In this document: in pieces, positions 41,918-51,377 of the stretch | Position numbering within the stretch: position 1 is the first letter of the stretch | How the letters are laid out: each line of letters begins with the position of its first letter | DNA from: Mucilaginibacter sp. | GTDB taxonomy: Bacteria; Bacteroidota; Bacteroidia; Sphingobacteriales; Sphingobacteriaceae | DNA: 64,000 bases | NCBI RefSeq assembly: GCF_028288205.1 | Contig: NZ_JAQBOD010000062.1 | Location: 143,934 to 207,933 of the forward strand | Direction of reading: 5' to 3' | Program-made: the position numbers and the translations under genes | Notes under the pieces: model-generated | The model's database searches: none | What the model was told of the DNA's origin: nothing | The model's input: the letters and a program-made list of their open reading frames with translations, nothing else

Positions 41918-43477
41918 TTACTTATTCAATCCGCCGCGGCGCATTGCTTTAACAGGCTCGGGCCATTTTAAGCCGTCTGCTTTAATGTTTTTTGTTTTGG
42001 CGGGGTCTTCGCTGGCCATGTAAGCCATGATAGCGGCCAATACCGCATTGTTTTTCACATCGTCAAAGATCAGTTTATCGTAAGTATCACGGTTTGTGTG
42101 CCAGGTGTAATTAAAATAAGCCCAATTAAGCGAACCCAAAGAAAAGCCCGGTGCACCAACCGCATCAAAAGACGCATAATCAGATCCGCCGCCGCCCGGC
42201 AAACCCGGGAAGGTTGTTTTAATGCGGTTCTTAATAGTATCAGGCACTGCCGCTAACCATCGGGGTAAGAAATCTTTTGCATCCGCATAACCTGATCCTG
42301 AAAGGCTTATTATCCTTCCGGTTCCATTATCCTGGTTAAACAGGGCCTGCAAATTTTTAACTATTTCAGGATGATCTTCAACAAAAGCACGCGAACCATT
42401 CAAGCCCTCTTCTTCACTGCCCCAATGGCCAACTAATATGGTACGTTTTGGATGAGGATAAAATTTCTTTAATAAACGCAAGGCTTCCATCATAGTAAGC
42501 GTGCCGGTACCATTATCTGTTGCGCCTGTACCGCCATCCCACGAATCAAAGTGAGCGGATAGCATTACATATTCATCGGGTTTTTCGGTACCCCTTATTT
42601 CGGCAATGGTATTAAAGGCGGGCATTGCGCCCAGTTCTTTTGATTCGGTATGAATACTGATTGTAGGAGGGACGCCCGATTCTGTTAATCTATATAATAT
42701 GCCATAGTCTTCCAGTGCAATATCCACAGTAGGTACTTTTTTAGTATAGGCACTAAATATTTTATCAACCCCAAACCCGGCAGACCAGTAATTGCTTATT
42801 ACACCCACGGCACCGGCATTTTCTAATGCAACCGGCAGGGTTCTTAACGTGTAACCTGTTTTTTTAATGCGTTTTGCCCACGCTGTGGTCATTGCAGTGC
42901 GCTCCGCCTTCATTTTATCAAATGATTCCTTTAAGGCAAATTGCTGCCAGTTGTCATCGGGCCGTCCGGTGGGCTGGCACATAGATATCATTACCAATTT
43001 GCCCTTAACGCTTGGCAGCCATTTTTCAAAGGCAACAGAATCTTCAAGATCAGGTATAATTATGGTTTGGGCAGTAACTGTTTTCTTACCCATGCCCGGG
43101 CTCCAGGCCAGTTGGGTGCCTTCCAATGATTTTACACGCGGCGATATCATATCAATATGCGATATGCCTCTTTCCCAGCCGCGCCATACGCCCCAGTTTT
43201 CTTTATGGGCAGTTATATCCCAGCTTTTATATTTAGCTATGGCCCAATCGGCAGCCTTAACCATTTGCGGCGTGCCCACTAAACGGGGGCCAACGCCATC
43301 AAAAAGCTCATGTGCCAATGGTTGTATTTGTGAATTAGTTGCTTCTTCTTGCATAATACCATCTATGACGGATTTATCAGGAGTTTGAGCGAATGTAATG
43401 CTGCTGAGCAGCAGGCAGGCAAAAGACATAGCGAGTCTTAACCAGCGGTTTAAGTGGTGAGTTAGATCAGTTTTCAT
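41918..43477 (-). CDS. M28-family zinc metallopeptidase, secreted
   Basis: The 519-residue protein has a signal peptide (cleaved about 30, SITFAQ), a PA-like inserted domain (about 145-275) and the M28 core with metal ligands HFDSWDGGTGATDNGTG (His, Asp), GHWGSEEEGLNGSRAF (catalytic Glu and metal Glu), and TWHTNRDTYDKL late in the protein (final His). It resembles carboxypeptidase Q-like aminopeptidases. It would act in the periplasm or outside. It is followed by a terminator and is probably monocistronic. Confidence 0.93.
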   Translation of the reverse strand: MKTDLTHHLNRWLRLAMSFACLLLSSITFAQTPDKSVIDGIMQEEATNSQIQPLAHELFDGVGPRLVGTPQMVKAADWAIAKYKSWDITAHKENWGVWRGWERGISHIDMISPRVKSLEGTQLAWSPGMGKKTVTAQTIIIPDLEDSVAFEKWLPSVKGKLVMISMCQPTGRPDDNWQQFALKESFDKMKAERTAMTTAWAKRIKKTGYTLRTLPVALENAGAVGVISNYWSAGFGVDKIFSAYTKKVPTVDIALEDYGILYRLTESGVPPTISIHTESKELGAMPAFNTIAEIRGTEKPDEYVMLSAHFDSWDGGTGATDNGTGTLTMMEALRLLKKFYPHPKRTILVGHWGSEEEGLNGSRAFVEDHPEIVKNLQALFNQDNGTGRIISLSGSGYADAKDFLPRWLAAVPDTIKNRIKTTFPGLPGGGGSDYASFDAVGAPGFSLGSLNWAYFNYTWHTNRDTYDKLIFDDVKNNAVLAAIMAYMASEDPAKTKNIKADGLKWPEPVKAMRRGGLNK

Positions 43478-43653
43478 GAAACCAATTTAAAAATTTGAGA
43501 TGAACTATGCTAATTTATTTTGGGGGTGTAATGTAGCCTACACCCATATGTTCTTCGCTGACATATAGTCATCAAATTATTCATCAAAAATGCCAACAAA
43601 TCGAGCTCGTAATTGTAATACATTGACATTATAACCATTAAGTATAAAAGATT

Positions 43654-44769
43654 ATGAAATTTAAATTTTTAAACAGTAAAATCTTCATTATTGCAGGTGC
43701 AATCATAATAAGCGCTTTTGTTTTTGGATGTGGCGGAAATTATAACAAATCAAAAAGCGATAGTGCTGCCACCTCAACTACTGATGTAAAAGATGCAAAT
43801 ACTTTATTAGGTGCCGGCAGTACCTTTGTATATCCACTGTTTTCAAAAATGTTTGCCGAATATGATAAACAAACCGGGATACGGGTAAATTATCAATCAA
43901 TTGGTTCTGGTGGTGGTATACTCCAGCTAACAAACAAAACAATAGATTTTGGCGATTCGGATGCTCCCTTAAATGATGAGCAAACTAAAAAAATTAACGC
44001 TGATGTACTACATATCCCGATGTGTTCGGGCGCAGTTGTTATAAGCTATAATCTTCCTGATTTAAAAGGCACTTTAAAATTAGACCCGGATATATTAGCT
44101 AATATTTTTCTGGGTAAAATTACTAAATGGAATGATGAGCGGATATCAAAATTAAACCCCGGATTGCAATTACCTGCAACATCAATTTTTATAGCCCACC
44201 GGTCTGATGGGAGTGGTACAACAAATATTTTTACTACTTATTTAGCAAAGGTTAGTAACGATTGGAATAAAAGCCCGGGTAAGGGTTCGTCAATTAATTG
44301 GCCGGTTGGTTTGGGTGGTAAAGGAAACGAGGGCGTTGCAGGATTAGTAAAGCAAACTCCGGGCGCAATTGGCTATATAGAACTGGCTTATGCAAAGCAG
44401 AATAAGATGACCTTTGCCGATATAAAAAACAAAAGCGGTAATTTTATTACACCTACAGTAGCGTCAACCAGTGCCGCCGGGAATATAACTATGCCCGCTG
44501 ATGCAAAAGTTTCATTAAGCAATACCGATGCGAAAGATGGATACCCGATAAGCGGGCTTACATGGGCCTTAATATATAAGGAGCAAAACTATAATCAAAG
44601 ATCGAAAGACAGAGCTGAAAAAGTAATTAAGTTACTTTGGTGGAATATTCACGACGGACAAAAATATTGTAATGACCTCAATTATGCACCACTTTCGGCT
44701 GCTGCGGTTACTGTTGCAGAGAAAATATTAAAAACAGCAACATTTGACGGCAAACCTATAATGCAATAA
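43654..44769 (+). CDS. pstS: Phosphate-binding lipoprotein PstS
   Basis: The 371-residue precursor has a lipobox (FVFGCGG, Cys about 26) and the PstS fold: LLGAGSTFVYPLFSKMFAEY, NYQSIGSGGGILQLTNKTID, DFGDSDAPL and HRSDGSGTTNIFTTYL hold the phosphate-contacting Ser, Thr, Asp and Arg residues. It binds phosphate outside the inner membrane for PstCAB. No pstC, pstA or pstB follows. The gene ends at a shared terminator with the convergent lipoprotein/TonB-receptor operon. Confidence 0.95.
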   Translation: MKFKFLNSKIFIIAGAIIISAFVFGCGGNYNKSKSDSAATSTTDVKDANTLLGAGSTFVYPLFSKMFAEYDKQTGIRVNYQSIGSGGGILQLTNKTIDFGDSDAPLNDEQTKKINADVLHIPMCSGAVVISYNLPDLKGTLKLDPDILANIFLGKITKWNDERISKLNPGLQLPATSIFIAHRSDGSGTTNIFTTYLAKVSNDWNKSPGKGSSINWPVGLGGKGNEGVAGLVKQTPGAIGYIELAYAKQNKMTFADIKNKSGNFITPTVASTSAAGNITMPADAKVSLSNTDAKDGYPISGLTWALIYKEQNYNQRSKDRAEKVIKLLWWNIHDGQKYCNDLNYAPLSAAAVTVAEKILKTATFDGKPIMQ

Positions 44770-44800
44770 ATTAACATATAATTGAATCAACAATATAAAT

Positions 44801-44837
44801 AAAAAGGCCATCTCAATTTGATTTGAGATGGCCTTTT
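44801..44837. terminator. Bidirectional terminator between pstS and the lipoprotein gene
   Basis: The perfect stem AAAAAGGCCATCTCAA / TTGAGATGGCCTTTTT in outline has A and T tracts at both ends, so it can stop transcription from either side of the convergent gene pair. Confidence 0.93.
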
Positions 44838-44854
44838 TGTATGAGAAATAATTA

Positions 44855-46318
44855 CTATAAAACAGCTCCGGGAGTTGTGTATGCCATATTTTGCGGATCA
44901 AATTTAGCCCAACCTGCCGACCAATCTGTTGTTCCGAAAGCGCCTCTGTAAGCAACTTTTTCAAAAAATGCATCAGCTAATTTTGCATTGGTAAAAATTG
45001 CACCTGCAGCAGCTGCTGATCCTGCTTTTAATGTGAAATTTGGTGTGCCTGAATTTGCATTACCAGCTGCCTTAAAATCAAGGCCATATTTCAATGGATC
45101 AGTTAATAAATCTACAACAGATTTTGTAGCATCAAATGTGTTTTTAGCACGCATGTCTATTTCGAATGCGGCTTTATTCTGCCCCTTAACCTCATTACCT
45201 TTTGCATTACAGTCATAAATTATATTATCTGTAAATACAATTTTACCGGTTGTGTAATTAGCAGTTGTAGCGCCTGCAGTAGCAACGGTACTTTCGTCAA
45301 TATATATACCTTCTAAATAATTTGTAATTAAAGAATTAGCTATGCTAATGGCCGAGTTACGACGTATTTGAGCACCATGCTGAAAGTTAGCATTAATACC
45401 CGATAAACTTCCGCCTGACGCGATAACGCCCAGGGCAGGACCTATAATTGTCATATTTGAAAATACTGCACTGGTTTGCGGTGCATTATTTGATCCTGCG
45501 GCATCATTGTCTGATTCAAAACCATTCGAACCTGAAAAATCTGCAATTACCTGCGCGCGTTGCGCTAATCCAAATTGTATTTTGCCCGCAAAACCATTAT
45601 CAGTATCAAAATCATCGTCAACAGAACCTATAGCCAGCAAGTGTTTGGCATTTACAGTACCGCCAAACCATTCGTAAGCATCATCACCAGAACGGTAAAC
45701 TTCAATATAATCTAAAGTTGTACCAGAACCTACACCACCCATAGTTAAGCCATTAATTTCATTATCAGGTGTAAATGGAATACCTGCATATTCTATACGT
45801 ACATAAGTTAATACACCTGAATTATCAGCTGCGTCTGTGCCACCGTATTGAATATATTTAACAGGATCACCACTGGCAGTTGGCACTAAGCCGCCTTCAA
45901 TAGTATTAACACCACCGTTAAGATTTATCGGTGCTTTTCCTAAAAGAATAACTCCGCCCCAATCGCCGCTTGAACGGCCGCCTGCTGCTACATTTGAAGT
46001 AAATACAATTGGTTTTGCGGCTGTACCTGTGGCATTGATTTTTGCGCCCCTTGTAATTACCAAAGTGCCTTTTGAAGGTTTGTCGCCTTTAATGATTGTA
46101 CCTGGTTGAATAGTTAAAGTTGCACCATTGGTAACATACACAAATCCTTTTAGCAAATAAATTTTGTCTGCTGTCCAGGTAGTACTGGCTGAAATATCGC
46201 CGGTAATTTCAACAGTTGTTGATGGGGTAACAACCGGAATGTCATTATTGGTGGTTTTGGTACAGGCGGATAAGAAAATAGCCGCCATAAATAATAAAAT
46301 AAATGAATGTTTTTTCAT
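44855..46318 (-). CDS. Surface lipoprotein, parallel beta-helix-like, partner of TonB receptor
   Basis: The 487-residue protein has a lipobox (AAIFLSAC, Cys19). Mature sequence consists of short beta-turn repeats (YVTNGATLTIQPGTIIKGDK, GVILLGKAPINLNGGVNTIE, GGVGSGTTLDYIEVYRSGDD), fitting a beta-helix. An acidic DDDFDTDNGF loop may bind Ca2+. Such lipoproteins follow TonB-dependent receptors in many Bacteroidota. Here the gene is 65 bases downstream of one, so they probably form an uptake pair. The ligand is unknown. Confidence 0.85.
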   Translation of the reverse strand: MKKHSFILLFMAAIFLSACTKTTNNDIPVVTPSTTVEITGDISASTTWTADKIYLLKGFVYVTNGATLTIQPGTIIKGDKPSKGTLVITRGAKINATGTAAKPIVFTSNVAAGGRSSGDWGGVILLGKAPINLNGGVNTIEGGLVPTASGDPVKYIQYGGTDAADNSGVLTYVRIEYAGIPFTPDNEINGLTMGGVGSGTTLDYIEVYRSGDDAYEWFGGTVNAKHLLAIGSVDDDFDTDNGFAGKIQFGLAQRAQVIADFSGSNGFESDNDAAGSNNAPQTSAVFSNMTIIGPALGVIASGGSLSGINANFQHGAQIRRNSAISIANSLITNYLEGIYIDESTVATAGATTANYTTGKIVFTDNIIYDCNAKGNEVKGQNKAAFEIDMRAKNTFDATKSVVDLLTDPLKYGLDFKAAGNANSGTPNFTLKAGSAAAAGAIFTNAKLADAFFEKVAYRGAFGTTDWSAGWAKFDPQNMAYTTPGAVL

Positions 46319-46383
46319 GTTAATTTTAATTTAAAATTTGATTTTTTACTGGTATGTATGGTTAGTTTTATGTGCATTTTTTG

Positions 46384-49140
46384 TTAAAATGAGTATGCAT
46401 ACGATAAAGTAAAACTTGAGCCTGTGTTGTACCGGCTTATTGTTGAGCCTCTTGATATGTCATACTGTTTGGTGCTTTCTTTATAATAAAACAATGTGCT
46501 TTGGTTAAGCATATCGCTTGCATTTAGTTTAAACTCACCTTTGCTTTTCATTACCCGATAACTGATCTGGAAATCGAGCACATCTCTTGCATTTTCATAA
46601 ATAGCAGGAAATACCGCGCCACGCGCTCTAAATAACCTTGAGCCTACCCGGTTATACAGCAGATTAAAACTTAGCTTGTTGTTATAGGCAGTTTGCAAAA
46701 AGCCGGCATTTATTACGTATGGAGCCTGTCCAACCATAGGCCTTGAGCCACTTTCATCAGCGATAACTTCGGGACGGGTATCTGTAACTTTAGATTTTAT
46801 TAATGCTAAATTGGTATATAGGGTGGTGTTTTTAAACGAACTGCTAATAAAATCAAGTGTTTTTCGCAATTCTAATTCTACACCATAGTTGTTTGCTTGT
46901 TGTACGTTGAAATACTGAAAATCGGGAGTAGAGTTTTTGTCATTATACCCTGGTTCGATAGCATTTTTAAAATTTTTATAAAAGCCGGATATGGATATAA
47001 TCTGGCCGGCCGAAGGATAAAATTCATATCTGATATCAGCATTTTGAATTTGTGCGCTTTTTAAATTTGAATTGCCTGCTATAGTAGCCAATAACTCAAA
47101 GTCATAATAACCAAATACCGATAACTCCCTTAATTCGGGCCTCGCTATTGTACGCGAATAGGAAAGCCTGAAGTTAGATTTTGGCGTTACACTATAAGTA
47201 AAATTGGCCGATGGTAAAAAGTCAAGATTATCAAGCTTGGTTTCGGTTGTAGTGGGGTCATTATCGTTTAAATGCAGATCAAATTTTTCTACCCTTAAAC
47301 CCCATACCAGCCTTAACTTTTCTCCAAATTTATTATCAAGCATTGCGTAAGCCGCGTTGGTTAAAGTATTAGCTGTATACAGATCTTTTGTGGTTGTAAT
47401 TTCATTCAGATCATAATATCCGGCATCAATTATTGAGCGGCTGAATATTTGATTTAATGGGAGTTGGCGTATAGCATCAGCATCGGCTACATTTGTTTTT
47501 AATTGCGGCCCTATAAACCTTGGCGTGAATGACCTGTCACGGTATTGCGAGCTTATGCCTGTTTTAAAGACAGCTTTTTGTTTTAAAATATTTACCGGTA
47601 AACTATAATCAACCTGGCCCGTAAAAATATTTTCATTTAAATCTGAAAAAAAACGCGCGTTTTGTTTACCTACCGAGGTATTATCAGCAATATAAGCACC
47701 ATTTATCAGCGCATAATTGGTTTTGCGCTGATCTGGCTGGTTATTGGTAACATTGCTGTAACTTCCTGTCCAGGTAATTTTTGAATTATTGCTTCCTAAA
47801 GCGTGCTCACCTTGCAAGGTGGCTTTATATAGGCTTTTTTCAATTAGGTCAAAAGCTGTAAAATGGTTGTCAGGATTACCCGTTTGATTATTATATCCTG
47901 TTCTGAAAAGATACTGATCATCAAACGCGCGATTGTAGATGTTTTTGAAAGTTATTTTATTTTTACCATAGATATATGCAAAATTAGCCAGCGCACCTAT
48001 ATTGGTCGAGAACTTATATTTAGCATCATTAAATTTAAATTCGTAATAGTTTATATTAACATCCGGAATGGTTTGTAACGTATTACGGTAAGTTAAGGCA
48101 AATATGGCTCCAAAACGATTGCCATTGGTACCTACATCTTTTACATGACCAAATGAAAGCTGGTAATTTTGATTAGGCGCCGCTTTATAATTATATACAT
48201 TAAAGTTTGGATTTAACGAACTTAGCGCCGCGGTGCTTTGCTGCGATGTAAGCGCAGAAGAAATTATTTTACTGGTGGAAGGGAAGTTACCGGGTAATTT
48301 CCTGGAGCCGTTATCAAAACCAAAATAGTCTGATAAATTACGATATCCGCTTTTAAAGTCTTTAAATGTTGTATTTGTATTATAACCCACACCCGCGCTT
48401 ACAGAGAAGAAATTCTCGTCCGGCATATCTTTGGTAAATATCTGCACGGCACCACCGGCAAAATCGCCGGGCAAATTGGGCGTAGCGGTTTTGTTAATTA
48501 CCAGGTTATCTATCAAATTGGCCGGAACAATATCAAAAGAAAAAGCCTTACGATTTGGTTCAGTACTGGGTAATGATGTGCCGTCAAGTGCAGCGGTATT
48601 ATAACGGTCACTTAAACCTCTTACAATTACAAATTTATTGTCTTGTATAGTTGCACCACTAACCCTTTTTAAAACATCACTGGTACTTCTATCCGGCGAT
48701 CTTTTTATTAGGTCTGATGAAATACCATCAGATATTGATGCGCTGTTTTTTTGTGCGGCATATAATGAAGCTGTTGATGCCTGCCGAAAACTTGAAGTTA
48801 CAACAACTTCTTTTATTGTAGTTGCAGCATCAGATAAAGGTATATCTAAATCTGTAACTGTTCCTGCTTTAACGTCAACATCAGCAATCAGCTTGGTTTG
48901 GTAACCCATATACTTTACAACCACAGTATATTTGCCTGGTAATAAACCAGATAACATATATTGGCCATCAACATTAGCCGCCGTGGCTTTTGTAGCTCCC
49001 TGTATTCCAACAGAAGCGCCGATCAATAATTCGCTGGTTTTTGTATCAATGACCTTACCGGCAATTTTACCTGATGTTTGTGCAATAACATGCAACTGAA
49101 AAAGAAAAAAAATTAATGTTATTAGTAGGGGTTTTTTCAC
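46384..49140 (-). CDS. TonB-dependent outer-membrane receptor with carboxypeptidase-like domain
   Basis: The 918-residue protein has a signal peptide (about 1-20), a CarboxypepD_reg-like domain (about 25-105; GKIAGKVIDTKTSELLIGAS), a plug domain (about 125-230; STSDVLKRVSGATIQDNKFV, IVRGLSDRYNTAALDGT) and a C-terminal beta-barrel ending in an aromatic residue (SFTLSYAYSF). It imports a substrate with TonB energy. The start is GTG at 49140. It lies upstream of a surface lipoprotein on the same strand. The nearby convergent pstS hints at phosphate supply, which is inference only. Confidence 0.94.
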   Translation of the reverse strand: MKKPLLITLIFFLFQLHVIAQTSGKIAGKVIDTKTSELLIGASVGIQGATKATAANVDGQYMLSGLLPGKYTVVVKYMGYQTKLIADVDVKAGTVTDLDIPLSDAATTIKEVVVTSSFRQASTASLYAAQKNSASISDGISSDLIKRSPDRSTSDVLKRVSGATIQDNKFVIVRGLSDRYNTAALDGTSLPSTEPNRKAFSFDIVPANLIDNLVINKTATPNLPGDFAGGAVQIFTKDMPDENFFSVSAGVGYNTNTTFKDFKSGYRNLSDYFGFDNGSRKLPGNFPSTSKIISSALTSQQSTAALSSLNPNFNVYNYKAAPNQNYQLSFGHVKDVGTNGNRFGAIFALTYRNTLQTIPDVNINYYEFKFNDAKYKFSTNIGALANFAYIYGKNKITFKNIYNRAFDDQYLFRTGYNNQTGNPDNHFTAFDLIEKSLYKATLQGEHALGSNNSKITWTGSYSNVTNNQPDQRKTNYALINGAYIADNTSVGKQNARFFSDLNENIFTGQVDYSLPVNILKQKAVFKTGISSQYRDRSFTPRFIGPQLKTNVADADAIRQLPLNQIFSRSIIDAGYYDLNEITTTKDLYTANTLTNAAYAMLDNKFGEKLRLVWGLRVEKFDLHLNDNDPTTTETKLDNLDFLPSANFTYSVTPKSNFRLSYSRTIARPELRELSVFGYYDFELLATIAGNSNLKSAQIQNADIRYEFYPSAGQIISISGFYKNFKNAIEPGYNDKNSTPDFQYFNVQQANNYGVELELRKTLDFISSSFKNTTLYTNLALIKSKVTDTRPEVIADESGSRPMVGQAPYVINAGFLQTAYNNKLSFNLLYNRVGSRLFRARGAVFPAIYENARDVLDFQISYRVMKSKGEFKLNASDMLNQSTLFYYKESTKQYDISRGSTISRYNTGSSFTLSYAYSF

Positions 49141-49249
49141 GTATTGGAATTTTTGACAAAGCTATTCAGCTCTTTTTTTCCAAACGATTTTTTACTATTA
49201 TCAAACCAACATATGTTTCTTAAACCACTGTTACCAATGGTTCACTCAT

Positions 49250-49711
49250 TTAACTATTATTGGTAGTCGGGTTGTTTTCAATATCAGCAACTTCATTAAA
49301 ATTCTCATTAAATAATTTTAACGTTCTAATACAGTTATGCCTTTCTTGCCAGGTAAGGTGCTTACTCATCATTTCAGTAAACGATTCCATTTGGATGGTA
49401 AGGTTTTGGGCCAGAGAATGTGCCTTTGCCGTTAACGTAATTAGCTTACTGCGGCGATCTTTAAAGTTAACATCCTTAAATACATAGCCTTTTTGAACTA
49501 ATGTCTCTATAATATTTACCATATAAGACTTTTCAATCTGCAGATATATACGCAACTCTTTTTGGCTGCAACACCCACCTTTACGATTAAGTAACATTAA
49601 AACCTGCAGATGCTGGTAAACGTCAATATCTTTAAAACACTTCAATAAAAATTGATGATATGATTTATGGGCCAGCATTACCTGCAGGCTCAAGTCTTCT
49701 CCAAAACTCAT
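49250..49711 (-). CDS. MarR-family transcriptional regulator
   Basis: The 153-residue protein has a winged-helix core (about 35-105): LLNRKGGCCSQKELRIYLQI, EKSYMVNIIETLVQKGYVFK and the wing DVNFKDRRSKLITLTAKAH with the DRR motif typical of MarR. Flanking helices dimerise. An adjacent CC pair (residues about 48-49) could be redox-sensitive. It lies upstream of the TonB-receptor gene on the same strand (109 bases apart) and may control it. Confidence 0.88.
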   Translation of the reverse strand: MSFGEDLSLQVMLAHKSYHQFLLKCFKDIDVYQHLQVLMLLNRKGGCCSQKELRIYLQIEKSYMVNIIETLVQKGYVFKDVNFKDRRSKLITLTAKAHSLAQNLTIQMESFTEMMSKHLTWQERHNCIRTLKLFNENFNEVADIENNPTTNNS

Positions 49712-49806
49712 AATAAGAAATTGATTCCGGTGGTTCTTAAAAGATAACCGGAATAATAAATAATTAAACTATTAATGAAAGTTTGGCTATAAAGCCACGA
49801 GAAGTG

Positions 49807-50193
49807 TTAAATGAGAAGCATTCTGTAAGTCAGAAATGTTTTGTTTGTTGTGAGTAAAGACTTTGTGCCGAATATAGAAGTAACTAATAAGTTCCTTCTG
49901 ATTATGATGGCTAAATTTATAAAACATACTAAAATCAGCAGATTAATAACAGTGGTAGATCTGATTTTTAGGGGTGCCGGTGGTGTAGTAAGTGGTTTAG
50001 TTTTTATAAAATGCCAGCTATTATCATGATTAACATGACCAATATAATGTTGATGGCGTTGTTCTCCGTTACTTAATCTTGCATGATAAATTATAGGATG
50101 TGATTTAGCACCAAAAAATAAGTTTACTACCGGTAATAAAACAATTACAAACGTTGCAACAAAAAATAGAAGTTTTACAAACGTTTTAAACAT
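49807..50193 (-). CDS. Small membrane protein, unknown function
   Basis: The 128-residue frame has an N-terminal hydrophobic helix (about 7-27), a His-rich loop (YHARLSNGEQRHQHYIGHVN) and a second helix (about 82-100). I do not know the family. The position between MarR and DUF2911 genes and the membrane layout argue for a real gene, but the C-terminal 25 residues look weak. Confidence 0.5.
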   Translation of the reverse strand: MFKTFVKLLFFVATFVIVLLPVVNLFFGAKSHPIIYHARLSNGEQRHQHYIGHVNHDNSWHFIKTKPLTTPPAPLKIRSTTVINLLILVCFINLAIIIRRNLLVTSIFGTKSLLTTNKTFLTYRMLLI

Positions 50194-50393
50194 GGGGGAT
50201 CAATAACTATGCTAACAAACAAAATGATTAAATATTTAATTATTAATCAATAGCAATTAATTTGTTAATGAAAAGATTATAAGAATTTAATATTGGCAGA
50301 TAAAAAGTATATTCCGTCAATATTGCCTATGTGGCATTTTTTATTCACTTTTAACTGATTATTTTCAATTAACTTCTACCAAATTATAACCCG

Positions 50394-51227
50394 ATGAAAA
50401 GAATAATAATTTGCCTGATCATTTGTTTATTCGCATCCGGCCTTAAGGCACAAATTCCAGATTTTAGCTCAACCCAGCATATCGACCAGGAATTTGGCTT
50501 AGGTACTATCAGCCTTACTTATGGCCGACCCAATGTAAAGGGCCGCAAAATATTTAACGGTACAGAGCCTTATGGTGTAGTGTGGCGCACGGGTGCCAAT
50601 GCTGCAACTACTATTAAATTTACAGATACCGTATCGGTAGAAGGGCATAAGCTGATGCCGGGCGAATATTCGCTATTTACTATACCTGGCGCAACAGAGT
50701 GGATTGTTATATTTAATAAGATAGCAAAACAATGGGGCGCATATTCATATGATCAAAAGCAGGATGTGCTTCGGTTTAAAGTAAAACCTTTTAAACTGGC
50801 CGCACCTGTTGAAACATTAACCATACAATTTGCCAATGTGAATATAGACAAGGGTATTTTGCAGATATTATGGGAGAATACCGGTTTATCGCTCCATTTA
50901 AAAACGGATGTTGATGCCCGCGTTATTGCCAATATAGCGCAAATGATGAAAGGGGAGAAGAAGCCTTATTACCTGGCAGCGATATGGTACTATAACCATA
51001 ATTTAGATATGCACAAAGCATTAGAATGGATGAATGAAGTAGAGAAAGTACAGCCTGATGCTTATAATGTAAGATACTGGAAAGCTAAGATACAGCTGAA
51101 ACTGGGCGACAAGAAAGGTGCGATTTTTTCGGCCAAAATAGGTTTAGCAATAGCCGAGAAAGATAAAAATGCCGAGTATATACGCATGAATAAAGAAATA
51201 CTGCGTGAGGCAGGAGCTATTAAATAA
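50394..51227 (+). CDS. DUF2911 domain protein with TPR-like tail, secreted
   Basis: The 277-residue protein has a signal peptide (1-19, ending GLKAQ) and a DUF2911 domain (about 25-175): LGTISLTYGRPNVKGRKIFN, YGVVWRTGANAATTIKFTDT, LMPGEYSLFTIPG. C-terminal residues 185-275 resemble a TPR helical hairpin (LAAIWYYNHNLDMHKALEWM). DUF2911 is common in Bacteroidota and has no known activity. It is separated by 150 bases from the symporter operon. Confidence 0.9.
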   Translation: MKRIIICLIICLFASGLKAQIPDFSSTQHIDQEFGLGTISLTYGRPNVKGRKIFNGTEPYGVVWRTGANAATTIKFTDTVSVEGHKLMPGEYSLFTIPGATEWIVIFNKIAKQWGAYSYDQKQDVLRFKVKPFKLAAPVETLTIQFANVNIDKGILQILWENTGLSLHLKTDVDARVIANIAQMMKGEKKPYYLAAIWYYNHNLDMHKALEWMNEVEKVQPDAYNVRYWKAKIQLKLGDKKGAIFSAKIGLAIAEKDKNAEYIRMNKEILREAGAIK

Positions 51228-51377
51228 ATAAAGCTAAGAAAGCCTCCTCCCGCTTATTTGTGAACGGGTTAATGAAGAAATATTAATGATATGATAATTA
51301 TAAATAGCTCACTACATCAATCATCCTAAAACGTAGATAAGCCTTTAAACAAAAAAAAACAAAAAGATAAGCCATAA

